Shown here in pieces: positions 50,901-59,258 of a stretch of DNA of 64,000 bases. The notes under the pieces are model-generated. The model was not told the DNA's origin. It saw nothing but the letters and a program-made list of their open reading frames with translations, and ran no database searches. A program made the translations under genes and the position numbers. Source of the DNA: an uncultured Christensenella sp. (GTDB lineage Bacteria; Bacillota; Clostridia; Christensenellales; Borkfalkiaceae). The stretch covers positions 135,133 to 199,132 of the forward strand of contig CAJTUK010000005.1 in the NCBI GenBank assembly GCA_910579525.1, given 5' to 3'. Position 1 is the first letter of the stretch, and each line of letters opens with the position of its first letter.

Positions 50901-50973
50901 GATAGGCAGAAACGACCCCTGCCCTTGCGGTTCGGGTAAGAAGTATAAAAACTGTTGCGGAAAGCTCTCGTAA
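47956..50973 (+). CDS. secA: Preprotein translocase ATPase SecA
   Basis: SecA drives Sec-dependent protein export. The 1005-residue protein has Walker [33 protein letters not shown], Walker B [32 protein letters not shown], the second-ATPase block [16 protein letters not shown] and [30 protein letters not shown]. It ends in a SEC-C zinc motif, [19 protein letters not shown]. A charged insert of about 35 residues ([23 protein letters not shown]) lies in the first nucleotide-binding region near residue 250. A Pro/Ala-rich linker precedes the zinc motif. prfB follows, the usual secA-prfB adjacency. Confidence 0.98.
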   Translation: [1005 protein letters not shown]

Positions 50974-51106
50974 CCGGTACTCGTAAAAATACGTCGGTAA
51001 CGGATAAAACCTAACGACGTTGCGATATCGGCGTCCTCAATAATCAGATAAGCGCGCTTAACACAGTCTGCATAATTGCACGGTAAAGCGCGCAAACGGA
51101 ACGTTT

Positions 51107-52207
51107 ATGTTTAAAGCAGACGATTACAGATTAAAATTAAAAGCCCTCGGCGACACCCTTGCCGAGGCGAAATACGCGCTCGATATAGATAACCTCGGCG
51201 GGCGGCTCGAAGAACTGAAAGCCGAGCAGGAAAGGCCCGAAGTATGGCAGGATTTGGAAAAGTCCAAAAAAATCGGACGTGAGATTTCCGCGGTAGAGGG
51301 GAAAATTAGCTCTTATAAAAAGGGCGAAAACGCGCTTGCAGACGCTTACGCTTTTATCGATTTAATCGAAGAAGCCGACGACGAGAGCCTTATTCCGGAA
51401 CTCGAGGGAATGATTTCTACGGCCGAAGAGGATATAGAAAACATGCGCATACGCGCTCTGTTAAAGGGCAAGTATGACGCAAACAACGCTATTTTGAATC
51501 TGCACGCGGGCGCGGGCGGCACCGAGGCGTGCGACTGGACGTCTATGCTCTACCGTATGTATTGCCGCTACTGCGAGCAGCAGGGTTTTAAAGTTACCGA
51601 GCTCGACTTCGAGGACGGAGACGAGGCGGGGCTTAAATCCGTATCTTTTAAAGTGGACGGAGAAAACGCTTACGGATTTTTAAAGGCGGAAAAGGGCGTG
51701 CACAGGCTTGTGCGCATATCTCCCTTCGACAGTAACAAGCGCCGTCATACGTCGTTTGCTTCGCTGGAAGTTATGCCGGAAGTGGACGATGACAACTCCG
51801 TTGAAATTAAAGACGAAGATATAAGGATAGACGTTTACCGCTCTTCGGGCGCGGGCGGACAAAAGGTAAACAAGACCGAAACGGCTATACGTATAACGCA
51901 CTTCCCCACGGGCATAGTGGTAACGTGCCAGAACGAGAGAAGCCAGCTCCAGAACAAGGCGATGGCGTTCGAGTATCTGCGCGCGAAGCTGGTTGAGCGG
52001 CAGATAGCCGAGCGCGAAGCCGCCGACGCGGAGTTGAAGGGCGAAATAAAGAAAATAGAGTGGGGCAGTCAGATAAGAAGCTACGTTTTTTGCCCCTATA
52101 CCCTTGCCAAAGACCACCGCACGGGTTTTGAAAACACAAATATTCAAGGCGTTATGGACGGGGATATTCAGGGGTTTATTATCGATTACCTCAAAAAAAC
52201 CGTTTAA
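51107..52207 (+). CDS. prfB: Peptide chain release factor 2, without programmed frameshift
   Basis: RF2 terminates translation at UGA and UAA. The 366-residue sequence has the GGQ loop in YRSSGAGGQKVNKTETAIRI, LHAGAGGTEACDW, and the SPF tripeptide in RISPFDSNKRRHTSFAS, which specifies RF2. The whole gene is in a single frame; the autoregulatory in-frame UGA near codon 25 that most bacterial prfB genes carry is absent (the region reads YALDIDNLGGRLEEL without interruption). The ATG at 51107 has no strong Shine-Dalgarno. A family-A repeat begins 5 nt after the stop. Confidence 0.96.
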   Translation: MFKADDYRLKLKALGDTLAEAKYALDIDNLGGRLEELKAEQERPEVWQDLEKSKKIGREISAVEGKISSYKKGENALADAYAFIDLIEEADDESLIPELEGMISTAEEDIENMRIRALLKGKYDANNAILNLHAGAGGTEACDWTSMLYRMYCRYCEQQGFKVTELDFEDGDEAGLKSVSFKVDGENAYGFLKAEKGVHRLVRISPFDSNKRRHTSFASLEVMPEVDDDNSVEIKDEDIRIDVYRSSGAGGQKVNKTETAIRITHFPTGIVVTCQNERSQLQNKAMAFEYLRAKLVERQIAEREAADAELKGEIKKIEWGSQIRSYVFCPYTLAKDHRTGFENTNIQGVMDGDIQGFIIDYLKKTV

Positions 52208-52211
52208 AAAA

Positions 52212-52330
52212 CAGCGTATATACTTCGCAATACTGCGTCAACCTTACGTTTTTCTTCGGGTCGCGTACGTCTGTGTACGCTCCCCTTGAAAAGCCGCGGT
52301 TTCCTTATTTGCTCATATTTGCGCAGTTTT
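52212..52330 (+). repeat. Stop-proximal dispersed repeat, family A (copy 4)
   Basis: It begins 5 nt after the prfB stop. It has ACTTCGCAATACTGCGTCAA, a central palindrome CGTACGTCTGTGTACG, then a diverged right half ending near GCGCAG. Confidence 0.55.
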
Positions 52331-52355
52331 TGCCCGCGCAATTTAAATTTTTATT

Positions 52356-53390
52356 ATGTACAATCCCGATAAGAGAATAAAAGAAAATCCCGTGATTTTG
52401 GGGATAGAATCGAGTTGCGACGAAACTGCCGCCGCCGTTATCCGCGGAAGGACTCTTTTATCGAGCGTAATTATTTCTTCCGCGACCGAACAGGCGAAGT
52501 ACGGCGGAGTAGTGCCGGAAATAGCTTCTCGCGCGCATACCGAGGCGGTTGACGAGGCTGTTAAACGTGCCGTTGACGAAGCGGGGATAACGCTTAAAGA
52601 GCTGGACGCGGTTGCGGTGACTTACGGCGCGGGACTTTTGGGCGCGCTGCTCGTGGGGTTGTCTTTTGCGAAATCTTTGGCGTACGCGTTGAATATTCCG
52701 CTTATTGCCGTCAACCATATCCGCGGACATCTTGCGGCGGCTTATCTTGCCGACCCCGAGTTGAAACCGCCGTTTATAACTCTGCTCGCAAGCGGCGGGC
52801 ATACTGCGGTTTTACAAACGGAGAGCTATACGAAGTTTTCTTTTTTGGGCGGCACCTGCGACGACGCGGCGGGCGAGGCGTTCGATAAAGTGGCGCGCGT
52901 GCTTGGGTTGGAATACCCCGGCGGGGTAAACGTGGAAAGGCTTGCAAAGTCGGGCGAAAACCGCGTGCCGCTCCCAAAATGCACGGTTAAGAATTCGCAG
53001 AGGTTGCAATTTTCTTACAGCGGACTTAAAACTGCGGTTATAAATTACTGCCATACCGCGAAACAGCGTAAAGAAGAATATAATCCCGCGGACGTTGCCC
53101 GTTCGTTTCAGTGCGCGGCGGTCGACCCATTGGTAAATAAGACGGTTGAGTGCGCCGCAAAGCTCGGCGTTGATACGGTTGCGGCGGGCGGCGGAGTAAT
53201 AGCCAACGGCTATTTGCGCGAAAAGCTTGCCGGCGAGTGCGAAAAGCGCGGTTTGAAATTGGTTTTGCCGGAAAAAAGATTTTGCACGGACAACGCCGCA
53301 ATGATAGCGGCGGAAGGGCTGGTGCAGTATCTCGCGGGCAATTTTGCGTCTATGGAGCTCAACGCGCAGGCGCAGATACCCTTAATTTAA
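52356..53390 (+). CDS. tsaD: tRNA N6-adenosine threonylcarbamoyltransferase
   Basis: TsaD transfers threonylcarbamoyl to A37 of ANN-decoding tRNAs, including tRNA-Ile, whose synthetase is encoded next. The 344-residue ASKHA protein has ILGIESSCDETAAAVI, YGGVVPEIASRAHTE, the metal-binding VNHIRGHLAAAYL (HxxxH), LLASGGHTAVL, GGTCDDAAGEAFDKVARVLGL.YPGG and TVAAGGGVIANGYLRE. The ATG at 52356 has no Shine-Dalgarno; the GTG at 52392 (VILGIESSCDETA) would give the family's usual N-terminus and is a credible alternative start. Confidence 0.95.
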   Translation: MYNPDKRIKENPVILGIESSCDETAAAVIRGRTLLSSVIISSATEQAKYGGVVPEIASRAHTEAVDEAVKRAVDEAGITLKELDAVAVTYGAGLLGALLVGLSFAKSLAYALNIPLIAVNHIRGHLAAAYLADPELKPPFITLLASGGHTAVLQTESYTKFSFLGGTCDDAAGEAFDKVARVLGLEYPGGVNVERLAKSGENRVPLPKCTVKNSQRLQFSYSGLKTAVINYCHTAKQRKEEYNPADVARSFQCAAVDPLVNKTVECAAKLGVDTVAAGGGVIANGYLREKLAGECEKRGLKLVLPEKRFCTDNAAMIAAEGLVQYLAGNFASMELNAQAQIPLI

Positions 53391-53444
53391 CGTTTAATTT
53401 ACTTTACAAAAGATAATAAAATATATATAATTAACTTAATTTAA

Positions 53445-53672
53445 AGGCGAAGAAAAGGACAACACCTTTTAAATTACCGTTTTTCAGAGAGCTTCCGTTC
53501 GGTGCGAGGGAGTAGGCGGCTTAAAAGGTTATCACCTTCGAGCTTATTTTCCCAAAGCCGCGGCGAGTAAGAAAATACGGGTTCATATTCCGTTATAAAA
53601 TATGGCAAATGACAGTTTGTTTCGGTGGTTATAAGCACTTTCGGGTGTCCGGCAACGGGCGCCCTTTATTTT
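53445..53672 (+). promoter_or_regulatory. T-box leader (tRNA-Ile sensing) of ileS
   Basis: Landmarks in order are GGCGAAGAAAAGGACAACACC (stem I base), AGAGAGCTTCCG, GGTGCGAGG, the specifier loop with ATC (Ile codon) at 53531-53533 followed by ACCTTCGAGC, GCGGCGAGTAAGAAAATACGGG with breaks, and the antiterminator segment GGTGGT (53624-53629) that would pair with the tRNA ACCA end. The terminator stem GGGTGTCCG/CGGGCGCCC (53643-53665), followed by TTTATTTT, completes it. Uncharged tRNA-Ile should prevent termination. Confidence 0.88.
53643..53672 (+). terminator. T-box terminator
   Basis: GGGTGTCCG-GCAA-CGGGCGCCC followed by TTTATTTT, 16 nt before the ileS start codon. Confidence 0.88.
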
Positions 53673-53688
53673 ATACAAGGAGAACGTT

Positions 53689-56600
53689 ATGTACAAGAAG
53701 GTTGACACTTCGCTCGATTTTATCCAAAGGGAAAAAGAGGTTATAGAGTTTTGGAAAGAGAACGGAATTTTTGAAAAATCCGTAGAAAAGAACGAGGGCG
53801 GGGAAGAGTTTTCTTTTTACGACGGTCCCCCCACGGCGAACGGCAAGCCGCACGTGGGGCACGTTTTGACGCGGTCTATGAAAGATTTGATTCCGCGTTA
53901 CCGCACTATGAAGGGCAGGCACGTTTTGAGAAAGGCGGGCTGGGATACCCACGGTTTGCCGGTTGAGCTGGAAGTAGAAAAACTTTTGGGACTTGACGGC
54001 AAACAGCAGATAGAAAGTTACGGCATAGAGCCGTTTATCAAGCAGTGTAAGCTGTCCGTTTGGAAATACAAGTCCGAGTGGGAGAAAATGAGCGACCGCG
54101 TGGGTTACTGGGCGGATATGGACAACCCTTACGTGACTTACGACGACAAATATATAGAGTCGGAATGGTGGGCGTTGAAGCGCATGCACGAAAAGGGGCT
54201 TTTGTATAAGGGGCACAAAATCGTACCCTATTGCCCGAGGTGCGGAACGGCGCTTTCTTCTCACGAGGTGGCGCAGGGATATAAGCTCGTAAAAGAGAAT
54301 TCCGCGGTGGCGCGCTTTAAGATTAAGGGCGCGAAAAACCGCTATATTCTGGCGTGGACCACGACGCCTTGGACTTTGCCCTCTAACGTGGCGCTGTGCA
54401 TGAACCCCGACGAACCTTACGTTGAAATAGCGGCGGAAGGCGTAAATTATATACTTGCCGAAGCGCTTGCGGGGAAATTTTTCGAAGAATATAAGGTAGT
54501 TGCAAAAAAGCGCGGAAAGGATTGGGAGGGGCTGGAATACGAACCTCTTTTCCCCGAGACCACGGCGGAAATAAAGCGTATTTCGCCTGCGAGTTCGGCG
54601 GTTAAGGCGCACTACGTTGTTTGCGACGGATACGTTACCATGGGCGACGGCACGGGCGTGGTTCACATAGCTCCCGCGTTCGGCGAGGACGACTATAAGG
54701 TGGGTAAAAAGTACGGCTTGCCCGTAGTTCAGCTTGTTAACGAGCGCGGCTGTTTTGACGAAAGATTTGAGAGTTTAAACGGAATTTTTGCAAAAAAAGC
54801 AGACAAAGCTATTTTGGACAGGCTGGAAAAAGAGGGAACGCTGTTCAAGGTTTTGCCTTACGAGCACGATTATCCGCACTGCTGGCGGTGCGATACGCCC
54901 CTTTTGTATTATGCGAGGTCGAGCTGGTTTATAGAGGTTACGAAGGTCAAAAGCGATATAATCGCGGCAAACCGCTCGGTCAACTGGATGCCCGAAAATA
55001 TAAAAGACGGAAGAATGGGCAACTTCCTTGAAAACGTAATAGACTGGGGTCTGTCGCGCGACAGATACTGGGGAACGCCCTTGCCCGTATGGGTTTGCCC
55101 CGACTGCGGCGAAATCGAGGTTATTGGAAGCAAGGAAGAGCTTAAAGAAAAATGCGGGCTCGATAAAAACGCGGATATAGAACTGCACCGCCCCTATCTT
55201 GACGGGCTTGTATGCAAGTGTCCCCGTTGCGGCGGAAAGATGAAACGCACGCCCGAGGTTATAGACTGCTGGTTCGATTCGGGGTCGATGCCCTTCGCGC
55301 AGTATCATTATCCGTTTGAGAACAAAGAGACTTTCGAAAGAACGTTCCCCGCGGACTTTATATCGGAGGCGGTGGACCAGACGCGCGGGTGGTTTTATAC
55401 ACTGCTTGTCATAAACACCATACTATTCGGTAAAGCGCCCTTTAAAAACTGCATAGTGTTAGGGCACGTCAACGACAAAAACGGAATAAAGATGTCTAAA
55501 CATAAGGGCAACGTGGTTGACCCTTGGTCGGTTCTCGATAAGCAGGGCGCGGACGCCGTAAGATGGTATTTTTATTCGTCCTCTGCGCCGTGGATACCTT
55601 CGAGGTTTTCGGAGGAGACTGTTTCGGAAACGCAACGCAAGTATATAGGCACGTTGTGGAATACGTATGCGTTTTTTACGCTCTACGCCGAAATAGACCA
55701 ATACGACCCTTCGAAGTACGATTTGAAGAAGTGCAGGCTTTCGTTGATGGACAAGTGGATTTTGTCAAAGCTCAATTCGCTTACCCGTTTTATCGACGAG
55801 GGACTTGAAAAATACGAAATATGCGAGAGCGCGAGGGCGTTGCAGGACTTTTCGGACCTGCTTTCCAACTGGTACGTGCGCCGTTGCCGCGACAGATACT
55901 GGGGCGCCGATATGACCGAGGATAAAATCGCGGCGTATACCACGCTTTATACCGTTTTAGTAACGCTTTCGAAGCTGACCGCGCCGTTTACGCCATTTAT
56001 CGCAGAGATGATTTACAACAATCTCGTGCCCGCTTTCTATAAAAACGCGCCCGTATCGGTGCACCTTTGCGCCTTCCCCGAGAGCGATAAAAAGTATATA
56101 GACAAACAGCTCGAAGCGGCTATGGACGAGGTTACGGACATAGTGATTTTAGGGCGCGCGGCGCGCAACGCCGGCAACCTGAAAAACCGTCAGCCACTTT
56201 CTGAAATGTACGTTGTTACCGATAAAGAGGTTAAACTTTCAAAGGAAGAGACGGCGATAATATTAGACGAGCTCAACGTTAAAAAACTTAAAAAAGCCGA
56301 CGATGCCGAAAAGTTTTTGAGCTATAAATTAAAGCCCCAGCTCAAAACGCTGGGACCCAAATACGGCAAGCAACTCGGCGCTATAAGCAAATTTTTGGCG
56401 GAGTGCGACGGCAAGGAAGTAGTCAACGCCGTTAAAAACGGAGGTTGTTACGAGATAAAGGAATTAGGCGTAACGCTTTTATTAGAGGATTTGCAGATAT
56501 TCCCGCAGAGCGAAGAAGGGTTCGTTGCGGCGGAGGACAGGGGGATAACCGTTGCGCTCAACTGCGAACTTACCGAAGAGCTTTTGAAAGAGGGATGCGA

Positions 56601-56832
56601 GAGAGAGCTCGTTTCCAAAATACAGAATATGAGAAAGGAAGCGGGATTCGAGGTTACCGACAGGATAGAGGTGTATTACGTTGCGGAAGGCAGGGCGCTT
56701 GCCGTGTTAAACGAGGCGAAGTTTGCCGCCGACGTACTCGCCGAAAAGGTTGCGAACGGCTTGCCGCAGGGATTTACCCGCGAGCAGAACGTAAACGGCG
56801 AAAAGGTTACTCTTACGCTTGTTAAAAAGTAA
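53689..56832 (+). CDS. ileS: Isoleucyl-tRNA synthetase, class II (IleS2/eukaryote-like) type
   Basis: IleRS charges tRNA-Ile. The 1047-residue length and motif forms place it in the long IleS2 subgroup, related to archaeal/eukaryotic enzymes and often intrinsically mupirocin-resistant. HIGH is HVGH (residues 55-58) in FYDGPPTANGKPHVGHVLTRS, and KMSKS is KMSKH (about 602-606) in GIKMSKHKGNVVDPW. Editing-domain motifs ILAWTTTPWTLPSNVAL and GTGVVHIAPAFGEDD are present. Zn-ribbon-like Cys pairs lie in CPRCG, CPDCG and CKCPRCG, and the catalytic part has VIDCWFDSGSMPFAQYHYPF. AAGGAG sets the ATG. Expression is controlled by the T-box leader upstream; tsaD, which modifies the same tRNA, precedes it. 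Confidence 0.95.
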   Translation: MYKKVDTSLDFIQREKEVIEFWKENGIFEKSVEKNEGGEEFSFYDGPPTANGKPHVGHVLTRSMKDLIPRYRTMKGRHVLRKAGWDTHGLPVELEVEKLLGLDGKQQIESYGIEPFIKQCKLSVWKYKSEWEKMSDRVGYWADMDNPYVTYDDKYIESEWWALKRMHEKGLLYKGHKIVPYCPRCGTALSSHEVAQGYKLVKENSAVARFKIKGAKNRYILAWTTTPWTLPSNVALCMNPDEPYVEIAAEGVNYILAEALAGKFFEEYKVVAKKRGKDWEGLEYEPLFPETTAEIKRISPASSAVKAHYVVCDGYVTMGDGTGVVHIAPAFGEDDYKVGKKYGLPVVQLVNERGCFDERFESLNGIFAKKADKAILDRLEKEGTLFKVLPYEHDYPHCWRCDTPLLYYARSSWFIEVTKVKSDIIAANRSVNWMPENIKDGRMGNFLENVIDWGLSRDRYWGTPLPVWVCPDCGEIEVIGSKEELKEKCGLDKNADIELHRPYLDGLVCKCPRCGGKMKRTPEVIDCWFDSGSMPFAQYHYPFENKETFERTFPADFISEAVDQTRGWFYTLLVINTILFGKAPFKNCIVLGHVNDKNGIKMSKHKGNVVDPWSVLDKQGADAVRWYFYSSSAPWIPSRFSEETVSETQRKYIGTLWNTYAFFTLYAEIDQYDPSKYDLKKCRLSLMDKWILSKLNSLTRFIDEGLEKYEICESARALQDFSDLLSNWYVRRCRDRYWGADMTEDKIAAYTTLYTVLVTLSKLTAPFTPFIAEMIYNNLVPAFYKNAPVSVHLCAFPESDKKYIDKQLEAAMDEVTDIVILGRAARNAGNLKNRQPLSEMYVVTDKEVKLSKEETAIILDELNVKKLKKADDAEKFLSYKLKPQLKTLGPKYGKQLGAISKFLAECDGKEVVNAVKNGGCYEIKELGVTLLLEDLQIFPQSEEGFVAAEDRGITVALNCELTEELLKEGCERELVSKIQNMRKEAGFEVTDRIEVYYVAEGRALAVLNEAKFAADVLAEKVANGLPQGFTREQNVNGEKVTLTLVKK

Positions 56833-56850
56833 ATTGTGTGATTTATTAGA

Positions 56851-56890
56851 CCGCCCCCGCGGGCATATGCCCGCGGGGGCGGATTTTTAT
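56851..56890 (+). terminator. Intrinsic terminator
   Basis: A perfect 32-nt palindrome (arm CCGCCCCCGCGGGCAT) followed by ATTTTTAT. It closes ileS. Confidence 0.93.
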
Positions 56891-56992
56891 AATTTTTCTA
56901 TAAAAACGCAATTATACATAAAGTGGATATTTTTATCTTTTTATAGAGGTATAATTAATTTATTAGTGAAACGTTTTACATAGGAGTAAATT

Positions 56993-57274
56993 ATGAAAGA
57001 AGAAAAGCACTGTTGCGATAACTGCAAATATTTTAAAAGTTATTACGTTAAATACAACTTGCGTTTTCTGAATGTTTGCAGCGGAACTTGCGCTTGTGAA
57101 AACAGTGGAAAATCTTTTGTAAAAAAATCGTTATCCGAAAGTTGCGGGCTATGGGAAAAGGTTGAAAGCGAGAAAGAGAAATTCGTTAAACCCGTTGAAA
57201 AGGTGATAAGACAAATGCACGAACAGCTGAACCGCATAGAGGAAGTTTTATTCGATAAGCAAACGGAAGATTAA
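56993..57274 (+). CDS. Small Cys-rich protein of unknown function
   Basis: The 93-residue protein has an N-terminal Cys cluster (HCCDNCKYF, then VCSGTCACE and ESCG: Cys at about residues 7, 8, 11, 30, 34, 36 and 51) likely to bind zinc or a cluster. A C-terminal amphipathic helix follows (VEKVIRQMHEQLNRIEEVLFD). A good TAGGAG precedes the ATG, a TATAAT lies at 56950-56955, and codon use is lower in GC than the neighbours. It is not a member of a family I recognise. The gene sits before feoA-feoB, which invites a link to metal handling, but no evidence shows cotranscription. Confidence 0.7.
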   Translation: MKEEKHCCDNCKYFKSYYVKYNLRFLNVCSGTCACENSGKSFVKKSLSESCGLWEKVESEKEKFVKPVEKVIRQMHEQLNRIEEVLFDKQTED

Positions 57275-57333
57275 GATTACAAAACGCGGCAAAATTCAAC
57301 ATTATTTGCGGTGCGGCTTCATAAATTAACTTT

Positions 57334-57555
57334 ATGAAGGTTTTTGATCTTGAAATGGGACAGACTGCCGAAATAACGAGAATCGACCTCGACGGCAGCG
57401 CTTTGGAGAGGCTGAATTCGTTGGGCGTTGCCGTGGGCGGCAAAATAGAAGTGATTAGTTTTTCACTGCTTAAAAGCAGCGTGTTGATTTCGTGCGGGGC
57501 GGTGCGCGTGGGGTTGAGGAAATCGCTGGCGCAGAAAATAGAGGTGGCGCCTTGA
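57334..57555 (+). CDS. feoA: FeoA-domain protein of ferrous iron transport
   Basis: The 73-residue SH3-like protein follows the FeoA pattern: KVFDLEMGQTAEITRIDLDGSALERLNSLGVAVGGKIEVIS, then a LKSSVLISCGAVRVGLRKSLAQKIEV ending. FeoA is a small cytosolic partner of FeoB. Its stop overlaps the TTG start of feoB (TTGA at 57552-57555). No Shine-Dalgarno is seen before its ATG. Confidence 0.9.
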   Translation: MKVFDLEMGQTAEITRIDLDGSALERLNSLGVAVGGKIEVISFSLLKSSVLISCGAVRVGLRKSLAQKIEVAP

Positions 57556-59258
57556 ACGGGGAGCGCGCGAAGAGTCGTTTTTTTATAGGGCGGCGAAAAA
57601 AAGAAAGCGCGGCGAACCTTAAAAGGGTGGTGCTTGCGGGCAACCCTAACGCGGGCAAGACCACGCTTTTTAACGCGCTGACAAAAAGCAATTTGCGCAC
57701 GGGGAACTTTCACGGGGTGACTACCGCGCCCGCACAGAAGGCGTGCGGAGGAATTTTATACGAGGACGTACCCGGCGCTTATGCGTTTAAAACCTATTCT
57801 ATGGAGGAAAAATCCGCCGTTGAAAGCATTAAGTCCGCGGACCTCGTAATAAACGTGGTGGACGCGCTTACGCTGGAAAACAGCCTTAACCTCACGCGGC
57901 AAATTATAGGGTCGGGCGCAAACACGGTTGTTTATTTGACCAAGTGCGCAAACTTGAAAAGGCGCGGCGGCAGGGTGGATACCGAAAAACTCGCCCGATA
58001 CCTCGGGGTGCCCGTTCTGGATTGCCCGCCCCAAAAGCTGAAAAAGCATATTGCGGAGGGGAATTTTAAAAAGCCGCAGGGCGGCGCGTGCACTCTCGCC
58101 GAAGCGTATTCGGGCGGGAATTTAAAAGTATCGAAGGCGGACAGACTGTTTTATAACCGCTTTTTCGCGCTGTTCTTTTTTATAGTTTCCGTAATCGCAA
58201 TGTTCTTTTTGGCCTTTCACCCGCTTATGCCGGGGGCTTATTTAAAGGGACTTGTCGAAGGGCTGATAGAGAGCTTTGGCGCGTTTATTACCTCGAAGAT
58301 GAGCAATGAAGCCGCTGTTTCACTGCTTTCGGAAGGGGTTTTGGGCGGCGCCGGCAGCGTTATTTCTTTCATACCGCAGATAGCCGTACTATATCTGTTT
58401 TTGGCGTTTTTGGACGAGAGCGGAGTAACTTCGGCTCTGGCTTTTGCTACGGACGGAATTTTCGAAAAGACGAATTTATCCGGGCGGGCGGCGTTTTCGC
58501 TCGTTTCCGGCTTCGGGTGCACCGCCGCTGCCATACTCACCACGCGCGGATATTCGACCGCGGGGGCGCAGAAGAGGACGATTGCGATTTTGCCGTTTGT
58601 GCCCTGCGGCGCGAAACTGCCCGTGTTTTTGACGTTTTTATCGCCGTTTTTTAAAAACCCCTTCCCCGCGGTGACCTGCTTTTATTTTGCGGGGGTTGCT
58701 TCCGCGCTCCTGGCGTCGCTCTGCGTAAAGGGGGGCGGCGAGGGACTGTTATCCGAAGTTGCGCCCATAACTTTGCCGAAAATCAAAACCGTGCTGGTTA
58801 AGTTGTGTTTTTCTTTGAAAAGTTTTATAATAAAGGTGGCGGGAATAGTGACGCTGTTTTGCGTGGCAAGCTGGGCGCTTTCTCACTATTCGTTTACGTT
58901 TGAGTACGTTTCCGCGGACGACAGCATGCTTGCGGCGTTCAGCCGACTGATACTGCCGCTGTTTTATCCTATGGGGATAAGCGACTGGCGGGTGGCTTAC
59001 GCGGTTTTGTGCGGGTTTATCGCAAAGGAGAACGTTGCCGCTTCGATAGCGCTTCTGATGCCGTCGGGTGCGGGGCTCTCGCTTGCGTCGGCGGTGGCGG
59101 TATGCACGTTTATGCTGTATTGCCCCGCGTGCGTTTCCGCATTTTCGGCTTCGGTTAAGGAAACGGGGTTAAAATTTACGTTGAAGTGCGTTGCGTTTCA
59201 GCTGTCGGTCGCATTTTTGGGCGGGTATATCGCGCACCTTGCGTTGTTTTGGATATGA
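57552..59258 (+). CDS. feoB: FeoB-type ferrous iron transporter with degenerate G4 motif
   Basis: The 568-residue protein has an N-terminal GTPase domain: G1 GNPNAGKT at about residues 30-37, G3 DVPG at 72-75, and NVVDALTLENSLNLTRQI. The G4 position, normally NxxD, reads TKCA (about 130-133), so guanine selection may be lost. The membrane part has about eight helices and the gate motifs in altered form: SGFGCTAAAILTTRG (usually GFGCNVPA) and LPFVPCGAKLPVF. GAGGTGG before TTG 57552 fixes the start inside feoA's stop; the frame runs upstream only through feoA. Fe2+ uptake remains the best call. The stop overlaps the RluA gene by 4 nt. Confidence 0.9.
   Translation: MNGERAKSRFFIGRRKKESAANLKRVVLAGNPNAGKTTLFNALTKSNLRTGNFHGVTTAPAQKACGGILYEDVPGAYAFKTYSMEEKSAVESIKSADLVINVVDALTLENSLNLTRQIIGSGANTVVYLTKCANLKRRGGRVDTEKLARYLGVPVLDCPPQKLKKHIAEGNFKKPQGGACTLAEAYSGGNLKVSKADRLFYNRFFALFFFIVSVIAMFFLAFHPLMPGAYLKGLVEGLIESFGAFITSKMSNEAAVSLLSEGVLGGAGSVISFIPQIAVLYLFLAFLDESGVTSALAFATDGIFEKTNLSGRAAFSLVSGFGCTAAAILTTRGYSTAGAQKRTIAILPFVPCGAKLPVFLTFLSPFFKNPFPAVTCFYFAGVASALLASLCVKGGGEGLLSEVAPITLPKIKTVLVKLCFSLKSFIIKVAGIVTLFCVASWALSHYSFTFEYVSADDSMLAAFSRLILPLFYPMGISDWRVAYAVLCGFIAKENVAASIALLMPSGAGLSLASAVAVCTFMLYCPACVSAFSASVKETGLKFTLKCVAFQLSVAFLGGYIAHLALFWI

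Noticed and set aside
53671..54666. 331-codon minus-strand open frame opposite ileS
   Set aside because: It runs antisense to conserved IleRS motifs, has no ribosome-binding site, and its His/Arg/Val-rich composition is that of a shadow frame.
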